Shown here: positions 17,196 to 26,041 of the stretch, piece by piece
Position numbering within the stretch: the first letter of the stretch is position 1
Layout: each line of letters starts with the position of its first letter
From: Methanomicrobiales archaeon
Lineage (GTDB): Archaea; Halobacteriota; Methanomicrobia; Methanomicrobiales; Methanospirillaceae
Direction: 5' to 3'
Length of the DNA stretch: 64,000 nt
Assembly: GCA_022841205.1 (NCBI GenBank)
Contig: JALHCK010000001.1
Span: forward strand, 124,001-188,000
Made by a program: the position numbers and the translations under genes
The notes under the pieces: generated by a model
The model's input: only the letters and a program-made list of their open reading frames with translations
What the model was told of the DNA's origin: nothing
Databases searched by the model: none

Positions 17196-18662
17196 TTACT
17201 CCGAGAGCCGGTAATTTGGGGCTTCATCAGTGATCAGGATGTTGTGGGGATGGCTCTCGATCTGCCCTGCAGCAGTTATCATGACAAAGCGGGTCTTTTC
17301 ATGCATCTCAGGAATGGTCCGTGAACCGGTGTACCCCATTGCGGACTTGAGTCCTCCGCACAACTGGTAGATAACATCGGAGATGGTGCCTACATACGGG
17401 GTAACACCCTCTACACCTTCGGGGACAAACTTGGTTGCCCCGATCTCTTTCTTCTGGAAATAACGGTCGCTCGATTCCCCGCCGCTCATGACTCCAAGGG
17501 ACCCCATACCGCGGTATTGTTTATAGCGCCTTCCTTTCATGGTGATGACCCGTCCCGGTGACTCATCGGTCCCGGCAAACAGGCTTCCCATCATCACACA
17601 GTCGGCGCCGGCAGCAATGGCTTTGGCCACATCGCCAGAGAAGCGGATTCCCCCGTCGGCGATGACCGGGATTCCCGAGCCCTTCACTGTATCGGCAACA
17701 CTGGCAATCGCGGTGATCTGTGGGACGCCGACCCCGGCAACGATCCGGGTGGTACAGATGGAACCCGGTCCGATCCCAACCTTAAGGCCATCGACTGTAT
17801 CCATCAGGTCAGTGGCGGCTTGTGCGGTGGCGATGTTGCCCGCGACGATATCAGCGCGTGCACTCCCCTTAATGTTCCTGACTGCCGCAACAACGTTCAT
17901 GTTATGGCCGTGAGCGCAGTCGACCACTACAGCGTCAGCCCCAGCTTCATCAAGCAACATGGCCCGTTCGAAGTCGAAGGGGCCGACGGCGGCTGCCACC
18001 CGCAGTCTCCGGTTCCTGTCACGGCTCGCGTTCGGGTACTGGCGTTTCTCGAGCAGATCCTGCATGGTGATGATCCCGACCAGTCTTCCATCGTGATCAA
18101 GGACCGGGAGGCGTTCGACCTTGTTCGAGTACATGACCTCGAGAGCTTCATCAGGGGAAATGTCCTCGGTTGCCGTAATGGGCTCCCGGGTCATAATCGT
18201 CCTGATGCTCTCACTACCACGCCGGCGGGCGATGCCCCGCACGTCCCGGCGGCTGACGATTCCCACCACCCTGCCTTTTTCGAGGACTGGAACGCCACCA
18301 ATCCGGTGCTCGCTCATGAGCCGCTCGACATCGGCAACAATGGTATCCGGGTCAACGGATACCACCTGACGCTCGATGAGCTCTTCGGCCTGCTTGACCA
18401 TCCGGATGGCTGCTGCCTCGTTAGCAGCCGGCATATTCCGGTGCAGGACCCCGATTCCCCCTTCCCGGGCAAGTGCGATTGCCATGGAGGACTCGGTCAC
18501 CGTGTCCATGGCAGAGGATACCAGCGGGATGTTCAGGGGAATGTTCTTTGAGAATCGACTCCTGATGTCGGTTTCGTTCGGCTCGACGTGTGATTCTGCA
18601 GGCACGAGGAGCACATCGTCAAAGGTGAGGGCCACCGGGATCTGCAGTTTCTCACGGAACAT
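17196..18662 (-). CDS. guaB: IMP dehydrogenase
   Basis: A 488-residue enzyme that oxidises IMP to XMP with NAD, committing purines to GMP. The N-terminus LTFDDVLLVPAES, two CBS motifs (about residues 95-210: RLMSEHRIGGVPVLE and EVMYSNKVERLPVLD), the catalytic loop GPGSICTTRIV with the nucleophilic cysteine, and the flap GMGSLGVMSGGESSDRYFQ are all present, so the enzyme is complete. It lies 3 bases after mfnB on the same strand, forming a probable operon. Confidence 0.97.
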   Translation of the reverse strand: MFREKLQIPVALTFDDVLLVPAESHVEPNETDIRSRFSKNIPLNIPLVSSAMDTVTESSMAIALAREGGIGVLHRNMPAANEAAAIRMVKQAEELIERQVVSVDPDTIVADVERLMSEHRIGGVPVLEKGRVVGIVSRRDVRGIARRRGSESIRTIMTREPITATEDISPDEALEVMYSNKVERLPVLDHDGRLVGIITMQDLLEKRQYPNASRDRNRRLRVAAAVGPFDFERAMLLDEAGADAVVVDCAHGHNMNVVAAVRNIKGSARADIVAGNIATAQAATDLMDTVDGLKVGIGPGSICTTRIVAGVGVPQITAIASVADTVKGSGIPVIADGGIRFSGDVAKAIAAGADCVMMGSLFAGTDESPGRVITMKGRRYKQYRGMGSLGVMSGGESSDRYFQKKEIGATKFVPEGVEGVTPYVGTISDVIYQLCGGLKSAMGYTGSRTIPEMHEKTRFVMITAAGQIESHPHNILITDEAPNYRLSE

Positions 18663-18665
18663 AGC

Positions 18666-19352
18666 TCATCCGACCATCCTGGCCAGCTGGTCGACCAGTT
18701 CTTCCCGGATTTGGGAGTCACGGTTACCGCCGCAGACCATGCCCCGCACGCCGATGATGTCGGGATCGATCCGCTTCAGGGCTGACAGGTGTTCAAATCC
18801 AAGGGATCCTGCGACGGCGGTCATCAGCCCGGCATCGCGGTTCATCTCGGTGAATTCAGCCAGCGACTCCTCGTTCATGAACTCGAACGTGCTTCTCCCA
18901 TCCTTGATACCGGTATCCACCATAGCTACATCTGCTCCGGCGGATGCCGCCAGGGGAGCCATTGCGAATGGCGAGATCGTTCCCAACCGCTCGTAATCGG
19001 AATAGGAAGCGATGACCACCTTCTTCTCTGGGAACTCCTCCTTTACTGCCCTGACCACGGCAATGATGAACTCCTCGGCACGCCCTGTTCCATCAAACAT
19101 CAGGCCAACCTTAACAAAATCGGCACCCGCATGTGCAGCCCCGTATGCGGTAAGTGACGCTCCCCCGGGTCTGAAATCAAAATCCCCAATAGCGGCGCTG
19201 ACCGGTTTGGCGGAAATCTCCGTAATCGCGCGGATTATCCAGGGAAAATTGGCACCGAGAGAACCCTCGGCAGGTCGCTTCACATCGATGATATCGGCGG
19301 CAAGTGATCGCTTCGCCTCGTCAATATCCCTCGGGCTGACCAGCAATCGCAT
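18666..19352 (-). CDS. mfnB: (5-formylfuran-3-yl)methyl phosphate synthase, methanofuran biosynthesis
   Basis: A 228-residue TIM-barrel protein of the DUF556/MfnB family. It condenses two glyceraldehyde-3-phosphate molecules to the furan precursor of methanofuran, the C1 carrier of the first step of methanogenesis from CO2. The N-terminus MRLLVSPRDIDEA, Lys25 in IIDVKRPAEGSLGAN and Lys81 in DFVKVGLMF occupy the positions of the two catalytic lysines reported for the family. Length is normal. It is the first gene of a probable mfnB-guaB operon and is divergent from the HisA-like gene, which is transcribed away from it across a gap of about 40 bases. Confidence 0.94.
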   Translation of the reverse strand: MRLLVSPRDIDEAKRSLAADIIDVKRPAEGSLGANFPWIIRAITEISAKPVSAAIGDFDFRPGGASLTAYGAAHAGADFVKVGLMFDGTGRAEEFIIAVVRAVKEEFPEKKVVIASYSDYERLGTISPFAMAPLAASAGADVAMVDTGIKDGRSTFEFMNEESLAEFTEMNRDAGLMTAVAGSLGFEHLSALKRIDPDIIGVRGMVCGGNRDSQIREELVDQLARMVG

Positions 19353-19394
19353 AGGATTTAATGATTGTTCTGACTAATAGTGATTGCGCTTATC

Positions 19395-20066
19395 ATGGAT
19401 TTGGTTCTGGCAATGGACCTGAAAGGAGGGGTTGTTGTCCACGGAATGCGGGGAGAACGCAGTTCCTATCGACCCCTGACATGGGGTATCTCTCCTACTG
19501 CACATCCCGCCGCCTACCTCGACATCATCCGGCCGGTATTACTCTATATTGCAGACCTGGACCGGATCATGGGTGTGGGATCCCATGATCCGGAAATACG
19601 GGTCTGTGCCGGGATGGTGCGACGATGTTTTGTCGATCGGGGGTGCAGGACTCCTGATGACCTCCTCTCCGGGGAAAAAATCGTAAATGTTATCGGGACC
19701 GAGACCGCAGGAATTGATCTATCCCGGTTTCGTTCCGGGATACTATCCCTCGATGTCCGGAATGGATACGTTATTTCCTATGACAGGGATCCCTGCGATG
19801 TCCTCCGCGAAGTTGCGGACCTCTCATTTGACGGGTGCCTGATCCTCGATCTGGGAGCAGTCGGGACCGGAACAGGACTCTCCGCAGCGCCGCTCGCAAG
19901 GTATCGTGCCGCTTATCCGGGCTACCTGATGTTCGGGGGAGGGGTTGCCGGAGAGCCTGACCTCGACCTCCTCTTTTCAGAAGGATTCGACGGTGCAATT
20001 GTGGCAACTGCAGTACACCGGGGGCTCATCCCCCTCGATGCCATACGGAGGGGACTATGGTCCTGA
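19395..20066 (+). CDS. HisA/HisF-family protein (HisA-related)
   Basis: A 223-residue TIM barrel with the HisA/HisF style first strand and loop (LAMDLKGGVVVHGMRGERS), an alternate phosphate-site segment (LILDLGAVGTGTGLS) and a C-terminal glycine-rich phosphate loop (LMFGGGVAGEPDLDLL, then DGAIVATAVHRG). It belongs to the HisA-related family of methanogens and other C1 users, not to true HisA or HisF; the substrate is unknown. Its position opposite mfnB hints at coenzyme biosynthesis, which is inference only. ATG 19395 begins the first strand; a GTG at 19380 is the alternative. Its end overlaps tmk by 10 bases. Confidence 0.75.
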   Translation: MDLVLAMDLKGGVVVHGMRGERSSYRPLTWGISPTAHPAAYLDIIRPVLLYIADLDRIMGVGSHDPEIRVCAGMVRRCFVDRGCRTPDDLLSGEKIVNVIGTETAGIDLSRFRSGILSLDVRNGYVISYDRDPCDVLREVADLSFDGCLILDLGAVGTGTGLSAAPLARYRAAYPGYLMFGGGVAGEPDLDLLFSEGFDGAIVATAVHRGLIPLDAIRRGLWS

Positions 20067-20677
20067 TCACCATTGAGGGCATTGACGGGAGCGGTAAGAG
20101 TTCTCTGGTCCTGTCTCTTACCCGGCTTCTCAAAGATGAATGTCCCGTAATCACCCGGGAACCGGGTTCAACCTGGGTGGGGGATGCGGTACGCAGGGCA
20201 ATTGCTGACAAGGTCGACCCGATCACCGAGGCACTTTTATTTGTCGCTGACCATGCCTCCCATATCGCCACTGTGATCCGGCCGGCCCTATCGGCTGGAA
20301 GGCTGGTCGTATCAGACCGCTACTCCGACAGCCGCTATGCTTACCAGCAGGTCATGTTAGAGGGAATCATTGATGAACCACTGGCGTGGTTACGAGCCGT
20401 CCACGACGGCTGGACCATTCCTCCGGATCTCACGTTCCTGATCGTGCTCCCGGTCGAAGTTGCACTCTCACGCATGGGGGACGGGCGGACACTGGAACAT
20501 TTCGAAGAAGCAGGGTTCCTCGCCCGGGTTCAGAAGAACTACCTTTCGCTTGCTGAAGAAGATCCATCGCGGTTTATCCTGGTTGACGGCCTGAAAACCG
20601 CGGAAGAGATCGCGGAGTTTGTGGCCGGGAGTATCAGGGATTTTTCCGGATCGTCACTATCACGTCATCGACAGTAA
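20057..20677 (+). CDS. tmk: Thymidylate kinase
   Basis: A 206-residue P-loop kinase converting dTMP to dTDP. P-loop GIDGSGKS (residues 8-15), the DR motif SDRYSDSRYAYQ, and the lid/base regions RMGDGRTLEHFE are present. The start lies within the end of the HisA-like gene, so translation is probably coupled. The last 44 bases overlap antisense with the 3' end of valS, and the C-terminal tail after about residue 192 is not conserved, which suggests the stop drifted into valS. Confidence 0.94.
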   Translation: MVLITIEGIDGSGKSSLVLSLTRLLKDECPVITREPGSTWVGDAVRRAIADKVDPITEALLFVADHASHIATVIRPALSAGRLVVSDRYSDSRYAYQQVMLEGIIDEPLAWLRAVHDGWTIPPDLTFLIVLPVEVALSRMGDGRTLEHFEEAGFLARVQKNYLSLAEEDPSRFILVDGLKTAEEIAEFVAGSIRDFSGSSLSRHRQ

Positions 20678-23228
20678 TGATGTCTACCTCTTCTCCCCCG
20701 ACAAGGTAGTGATACGTGAGCATGAATGCACCCTCCGGGACGGTGATCTCCTTTCCCCCTGCACGTATCAGCGCTGGCGGGACGATCAACCTCTCAGGTG
20801 GAAGTGCCCGTACCGCATCCATGAAGGCTTTTGCATCCTTGCGGAGAGCCGGGCCGATCACTGCCATATTGAACTGTACCTCGCCTGGTCTTTTCTCAAG
20901 CATCGACTGGTCGCATTCCCACGCCACCGGACCATTCAGTGCCCGGGACATGTCCCCTGAGTCATCGGCGATTCTGGAGGTGAAGATGGTGATCGTGCCC
21001 AGGGGGGCGTTCAGTGCCAGTCCACGCTCATGCTTGTAGTTGCGGACTGCTGCCACCAGGCTGCTCAGTAAACCGCCGTTCGCATGGGCTTCCTGGTCGA
21101 CAGGCCCGCAAACAGGCCACGGCTTTTTATGAACGCTTTCCTCTCCAAGGTAGTGAGAGACCTCTTCGGAGAAATGTGGAGCGAAGGGAGCCATGAGCCG
21201 GCAGAGGGTGTCCAGGGTTTCCAGTAGCGCACGGCAGGCGCTGTCCCGCCCGGGGTCATCTGAATAAAGCCGCCCCTTCACGAGCTCGATGTAGTTATCG
21301 GCAAGAACGTTCCACGAAAATTCCCGGATAGCTTTGAGGGCCCGGTCAAACTGATAAAGCTCCATTGCCTCAGTCACTTCGGCCGTCGTCTCTGCGAGCC
21401 GGGATAAAAGCCACCGGTCGGCCAGAGGTCCGGGGATGGCTGTGTGGTCGAATGGACGCTTACCGATCTGGAGCAGGGCGAACCGGGCGATGTTCCAGAG
21501 CTTGGTCTGAAACCGCGATGCAGCAATCACGTCGTTCCAGTTGAACATGATATCCGAGCCGGTCGTGGCACCCGCCGCTGCCCACTGGCGCAAGGCATCC
21601 GCACCGTGCTGCCTGACGATCTCTTCTGGGGAGATGATGTTACCACGGCTCTTGCTCATCTTGAAGCCGTCTTCCCCAAGCACCATTCCGTTGATCAGGA
21701 TCTCGTCCCAGGGCCTGTCCCCTGTCAGGGCAACGGAGCGAAGAATTGTATAGAATGCCCAGGTCCGGATGATATCGTGCCCCTGGGGCCGGAGCTGCGC
21801 AGGGAAGGTCTTTGGGATGGATGTGCCGTTCCATCCCGTAACATTCAACACCGAGATGGAGGAGTCCATCCAGGTGTCAAGCACATCTTCCTCCCCGACA
21901 AACTCGGATGATCCGCAGGTGCTGCAAGGACGGGGGGGCAGGGAACTTGTCGGATCAACGGGAAGATCATCCTCATCGGGGAGGATCATCGTCCCGCATG
22001 ACGAGCAGAACCAGACCGGAATGGGCGTGGCAAAGATCCTCTGGCGGGAGATGCACCAGTCCCATTCCATCTGGTTGATCCAGTTTTCCATCCGGAGTAA
22101 CATGTGCTCCGGGGTCCACCGGATCTGCCGTGCGGCCGCCATGATTTCACCAGGAACGATCTTCACGAACCATTGCCGCTCGCTCATGATCTCGATAGGG
22201 GTCTTGCACCGCCAGCAGGTACCAACCCGCTGCTCGAGCGGCTCCTGCCGCAGCAGGATCCCGTTTTCCTTCATATCGGCAAGGATGGCCTCCCGGCACT
22301 CTCCTGCTTTCATGCCCTGGTATTTACCGGCAGTGCCGGTCATGTTCCCCTGCCGATCGATTGCTTTCCGGAGTTCCAGGTTGTGTTGTTTCCACCAGTG
22401 AACATCCTGCTTGTCGCCAAAAGTACAGATCATCACCGCTCCAGAACCGAACCCCGGGTCAACCGCTTCATCGATGATGACAGGTACCTCATGACTAAAG
22501 ATCGGGACGGTAAGTCTCCGGCCGCGTAAATCGGAGTATCGTTCATCTTCGGGATGAACTGCGACAGCAACGCAGGCCGCGAGCAGTTCAGGGCGGGTAG
22601 TGGCAATCTCTACACCATCAAAATCGAAGTAGTTGAGTCGTGTCTCCCTTGGCTCATAGGCTACCTCGGCAAACGCGATTGCCGTCTCGCACCGGGTGCA
22701 GAAGTTGACCGGGTGTTCGCTCTGGTAGATATACCCGTCGGCAAGCATCCTGAGAAACGAGAGCTGGGTTTTCCGGAAGTATTCCGGGAGCATCGTGAAA
22801 TACTCGGTATTCCAATCTATCGAAAACCCGAGTCTGCGGAGGGTATGGCGCATCTTCTCAATATTCATCAGTGTGAGATCCCGGCACATTTTCCGGAATT
22901 CTTCGCGGGGAACATCGTTCTTGGTAATACCGTGGATCTCCTCCACTTTCACCTCGGTCGGCAGGCCGTGACAGTCCCAGCCCTGCGGAAACATCACGTT
23001 GTATCCCTGCATCCTCCGGTAACGGGCGATGAAATCGATGTAACACCAGTTGAAGGCATTGCCGATATGGAAGCTGCCGGTAGGGTAAGGGGGAGGGGTG
23101 TCGATCACGAACCGTGGACGATCCGATGTCCGGTCAAAATGGTTATCCTCATCCCGCCAGATACCCTGCCAGCGGCGCTCCACTTCGCCGAAATCGTAGT
23201 TCTTAGGGAGATCCTGTAGGGGAGACAT
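20634..23228 (-). CDS. valS: Valyl-tRNA synthetase
   Basis: An 864-residue class I synthetase. The HIGH-type motif FHIGNAF follows PPPYPTGS; the CP1 editing domain spans roughly residues 190-340 and includes IATTRPELLAACVAV; the KMSKS motif is in GFKMSKSRGN; a zinc-ribbon-like CSSCG/CSTCG pair is near residues 405-445; and the anticodon-binding domain is C-terminal. The form is archaeal, shorter than bacterial ValS. The TATA box is only about 24 bases before ATG 23228, implying a leaderless or near-leaderless mRNA. The 3' end overlaps tmk by 44 bases in antisense. Confidence 0.96.
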   Translation of the reverse strand: MSPLQDLPKNYDFGEVERRWQGIWRDEDNHFDRTSDRPRFVIDTPPPYPTGSFHIGNAFNWCYIDFIARYRRMQGYNVMFPQGWDCHGLPTEVKVEEIHGITKNDVPREEFRKMCRDLTLMNIEKMRHTLRRLGFSIDWNTEYFTMLPEYFRKTQLSFLRMLADGYIYQSEHPVNFCTRCETAIAFAEVAYEPRETRLNYFDFDGVEIATTRPELLAACVAVAVHPEDERYSDLRGRRLTVPIFSHEVPVIIDEAVDPGFGSGAVMICTFGDKQDVHWWKQHNLELRKAIDRQGNMTGTAGKYQGMKAGECREAILADMKENGILLRQEPLEQRVGTCWRCKTPIEIMSERQWFVKIVPGEIMAAARQIRWTPEHMLLRMENWINQMEWDWCISRQRIFATPIPVWFCSSCGTMILPDEDDLPVDPTSSLPPRPCSTCGSSEFVGEEDVLDTWMDSSISVLNVTGWNGTSIPKTFPAQLRPQGHDIIRTWAFYTILRSVALTGDRPWDEILINGMVLGEDGFKMSKSRGNIISPEEIVRQHGADALRQWAAAGATTGSDIMFNWNDVIAASRFQTKLWNIARFALLQIGKRPFDHTAIPGPLADRWLLSRLAETTAEVTEAMELYQFDRALKAIREFSWNVLADNYIELVKGRLYSDDPGRDSACRALLETLDTLCRLMAPFAPHFSEEVSHYLGEESVHKKPWPVCGPVDQEAHANGGLLSSLVAAVRNYKHERGLALNAPLGTITIFTSRIADDSGDMSRALNGPVAWECDQSMLEKRPGEVQFNMAVIGPALRKDAKAFMDAVRALPPERLIVPPALIRAGGKEITVPEGAFMLTYHYLVGGEEVDIITVDDVIVTIRKNP

Positions 23229-23245
23229 TTTTCACATATTTGCAC

Positions 23246-23257
23246 TGGTATGAAATA
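23246..23257 (-). promoter_or_regulatory. TATA box of valS
   Basis: ACTATATTTCAT on the minus strand is centred about 24 bases before the valS ATG, the distance expected between TATA box and transcription start, so the transcript may begin at or next to the start codon. Confidence 0.55.
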
Positions 23258-23379
23258 TAGTGTTCGAAGGACGGGGGGCAGATACTGGTTGGATCGCGCG
23301 TGGCCGGGCGAGAATACCCCCCCGGGAATGGCCTTTTCATAACAAACCTCTTCTGCCCACCCGCCAAATCTTTCAGGAA

Positions 23380-24582
23380 ATGTCGAGCGAGTTCGGGGAA
23401 AGGCTTGCAGCCATACTCGCCCTCTCGTTTGTACTGATAGCTCCGGCTGTCCAGCCACCCTGGGTTCTCTCCATCATGATCCTTCTCTTCTCATCGATTC
23501 TTTTTCTCATCAGGAAAACCCGGTTCCTGGCACTGGCCCTTATCCCCATCGCCATCCTTTACGGACTCTCACTCCTCCCCCTCCTCGTTTTCTCCTGCAC
23601 GTTTACCATCATGGTCATGGGGGAGCTGGCTTTCCGGTGGGGAACCGGCAGGCTCCAGTCCTACATGGCCTATAGCATATCAGCATTCACCGGCTGCCTC
23701 CTGGTGATGGTTTACCTGGTGGAATACGTCCCACTGGTTGCCCTGTTTGGTGTGGTGGTGGCCGTTCTACTCAAGGCCATTGTCAGGGAACGGGAAGATG
23801 CCCTGCTGATCGAGGCGCTCGGGATTGCCATGACCATGGGGCTGATATACGACCTGAATTACCAGGCAGACATGATGCTGATTGCAGCCGCAGTAATCGT
23901 GGCATTCGCCTTTGGGTATTTCTCCTACCGCACAAGAACTGCTGATGTAAGCGGCCTCTTTTCCGGTGCCCTGGTGGGGATCATCCTGATCATTTTCGCT
24001 GATATCCGGTGGTTCCTGGTTATGCTTGCTTTCTTCATAATCGGTTCAGTCAGCACCCGCTACCAGTTCTCAGTGAAGGAACAGATGGGTGTCGAGCAGG
24101 CTAAGGGGGGGGCTCGTGGTTACCTCAATGTCTTTTCGAACGGGATTGTTGCAGCGGGCGCCGCTGTCCTATGGGGGATCTCTGGTGACCCCCTGTTCTC
24201 AGTCCTGTTCGTTGGCAGCGTGGCAACCGCTGCAGGGGATACTCTTGCCAGTGAGATTGGTGTCATCGCCGGGGAGCCGTACCTGATCACCAATTTTTCA
24301 CGGGTGCCTCCCGGCACGAATGGCGGTGTAACGGCTCTTGGCGAGATAATGGCCTTCTTTGGAGCCCTCCTCATTGCCTTCCTCGCCTTCCTCATAGGAG
24401 TGATCCCGTTCACGTTTGTTGCGGCATCGGCCGTTGCCGGGTTCGTGGGGACCAACATCGATAGCATAATCGGTGCGGTGTTCGAGAACCGGGGAGTGTT
24501 TGGAAATGCCGGTACGAACTTTGTCGCCACCGCAGGAGGGGGACTTTGCGCCCTCCTTCTTTCCCTGCCGTTTACCGGTTAA
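23380..24582 (+). CDS. DUF92-family integral membrane protein (phytyl-phosphate-kinase-like)
   Basis: About 400 residues with ten or more hydrophobic segments. The C-terminal half carries the DUF92 signature: VSTRYQFSVKEQMGV, a glycine-rich run (GGARGYLNVFSNG), ATAAGDTLASEIG, and PPGTNGGVTALGE. Plant and cyanobacterial relatives (VTE6) phosphorylate phytyl phosphate; in archaea a role in isoprenoid or polyprenyl phosphate metabolism is likely but unproven. ATG 23380 is preferred; a longer frame from GTG 23260 adds 40 residues without hydrophobic or conserved character. The 3' end overlaps the convergent membrane-protein gene by 4 bases. Confidence 0.8.
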   Translation: MSSEFGERLAAILALSFVLIAPAVQPPWVLSIMILLFSSILFLIRKTRFLALALIPIAILYGLSLLPLLVFSCTFTIMVMGELAFRWGTGRLQSYMAYSISAFTGCLLVMVYLVEYVPLVALFGVVVAVLLKAIVREREDALLIEALGIAMTMGLIYDLNYQADMMLIAAAVIVAFAFGYFSYRTRTADVSGLFSGALVGIILIIFADIRWFLVMLAFFIIGSVSTRYQFSVKEQMGVEQAKGGARGYLNVFSNGIVAAGAAVLWGISGDPLFSVLFVGSVATAAGDTLASEIGVIAGEPYLITNFSRVPPGTNGGVTALGEIMAFFGALLIAFLAFLIGVIPFTFVAASAVAGFVGTNIDSIIGAVFENRGVFGNAGTNFVATAGGGLCALLLSLPFTG

Positions 24583-25406
24583 TACTTATACCAGCGTCCT
24601 TTCTCATCGTATTCTCCCTGGACGGCAATGGCGGCAGGCGCCCCGGCATAGTCCCGGAAGAAACAGGCCTTGAAGCTGTAGATAAGGGAGACGACCAGGG
24701 TCACCCCGATAAATGCGAGAAATGCGGTTACCAGGATCCCGTCAGACCCGAGAAGTTCATTGAGCCGGGAAGGAGAAAACGATTGTATATCGGCGGCACT
24801 CATCGCTGCCACGGGCTCGAGGCGATCGTAGAGCGCTGCGGTCCATAACATCAGGGTGAAGAATAACACGGAAAAAAAGATCGCGAGCGCGATCAGGTAG
24901 AAGATCATGCAGGCCCGGGTCTGCTGCAGGACGAATTCCACGCTCCTCCGGACCGCGTCAAAGACTTTCCGCCCTTCGATAATCGCTGCGGCATCGTAGA
25001 AGAACGTGAAAAGAAGAACGGTGAAACTTGCCGACATCGCCACGAACAAGAACGCGGTCTCGGCAAGTCCGATTAAGGCAAGCGGGATGAGCAGCAGGAA
25101 CAGGGTAAGGATAAGCCCGAAAAATACGATTAGTGATGGGAGAAGTACCCGGAAATATCCCGTTTTTCCTCCGGAAATAAACGAAGAGAGTGACCGCTCT
25201 CCGGTCTTTGCCAGGTGCATAAGCCCGGCGATAAAAAACGGAAAGACCACCATTTCCAGCACCCAGAGCCGCTCGGCGATAAAGGTACCTGAAAAGAACT
25301 GGAGAAGGAGGAAGGATGCGAAGAGGACCCCGCTGGTGATCCCGGGTAGCCATGCTGCAGGGGCGCGGAGCAGATCCAGCGCTGAACGAAGAGATCCTGT
25401 CACCAT
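24579..25406 (-). CDS. Multi-pass membrane protein, DUF4013-like
   Basis: A 275-residue protein with about six hydrophobic segments. The layout (ALDLLRAPAAWLPGI at the start, EGRKVFDAVRRSVEFVLQ between segments, FFRDYAG near the C-terminus) resembles DUF4013-type membrane proteins of methanogens and haloarchaea. No enzymatic motif is seen and the function is unknown. It starts 2 bases after the end of the pyruvate-kinase-C-like gene, so both are probably in one transcript. Confidence 0.7.
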   Translation of the reverse strand: MVTGSLRSALDLLRAPAAWLPGITSGVLFASFLLLQFFSGTFIAERLWVLEMVVFPFFIAGLMHLAKTGERSLSSFISGGKTGYFRVLLPSLIVFFGLILTLFLLLIPLALIGLAETAFLFVAMSASFTVLLFTFFYDAAAIIEGRKVFDAVRRSVEFVLQQTRACMIFYLIALAIFFSVLFFTLMLWTAALYDRLEPVAAMSAADIQSFSPSRLNELLGSDGILVTAFLAFIGVTLVVSLIYSFKACFFRDYAGAPAAIAVQGEYDEKGRWYKY

Positions 25407-25408
25407 GG

Positions 25409-25999
25409 TTACCGTACTCGCGGCATGGCAACGATCTCTCTAACCTGGAGATCGAAGAAAGATGCAGTATGAGATGGCCGGATAACACAGACAGTGTCGG
25501 CACCGCTTGATGTACCGCCCACGGCTACAACCTCTTCTTCGATTCCGATTGCCCCCTGGTCAGCAGCGATAAGCACGCATTCCACGGCCACTTTCAGCCC
25601 GATGGCAACAACCCTCCGCAGGGCCTCGGCAACGGCCTCGGTCCGGGATCCTCCCCCGACCTTTGGAGATCGTGAGAACGACCGTTCGAGCCCGGAGAGG
25701 GCATGGGTGCCTGTTACGATCAGCACGCCGGCATCGCAGAGCTTCTGCGCCTTGCCGGAATCAAACTCCCAGACCCCGGGTTTTGAAAACCCGACAACGT
25801 GGGTGACCACGACCAGACGGACATCGGTTCCTTTGGTGGCTTCATGGAATACGAGAGCCGTTTCACCCGATGTACTTGCGACAACAATATGTGAAAGGCC
25901 AAGCTCACGGGCACGCTCGACTGCAAACCGGGCACAGTCGGTGGTGTTCTCCGGGCCTGGCGCATTGAAATAATAGGTATTCCGGGCTACAAATGACAT
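25409..25999 (-). CDS. Stand-alone pyruvate kinase C-terminal-like domain protein
   Basis: A 196-residue protein corresponding only to the alpha/beta domain that follows the catalytic barrel in pyruvate kinases. Visible features: NTTDCARFAVERARELG, the IVVASTSGETA loop that binds effectors in the full enzyme, and VVTHVVGFSKPG. No barrel or catalytic residues are present, so it is not a pyruvate kinase. Members of this archaeal family are of unknown function, perhaps binding a phosphorylated ligand. It is divergent from ychF across only 42 bases, which contain a palindrome. Confidence 0.78.
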   Translation of the reverse strand: MSFVARNTYYFNAPGPENTTDCARFAVERARELGLSHIVVASTSGETALVFHEATKGTDVRLVVVTHVVGFSKPGVWEFDSGKAQKLCDAGVLIVTGTHALSGLERSFSRSPKVGGGSRTEAVAEALRRVVAIGLKVAVECVLIAADQGAIGIEEEVVAVGGTSSGADTVCVIRPSHTASFFDLQVREIVAMPRVR

Positions 26000-26022
26000 A
26001 ATAACAGCTTAATTAGGTAGTA

Positions 26023-26035
26023 TCACTTAAAGTGA
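26023..26035. promoter_or_regulatory. 13-bp palindrome in a very short divergent promoter
   Basis: TCACTT and AAGTGA flank a central A, perfectly symmetrical, inside the 42-base gap between the divergent pyruvate-kinase-C-like gene and ychF. The AT-rich core may double as a TATA element. Confidence 0.35.
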
Positions 26036-26041
26036 ATTGCT

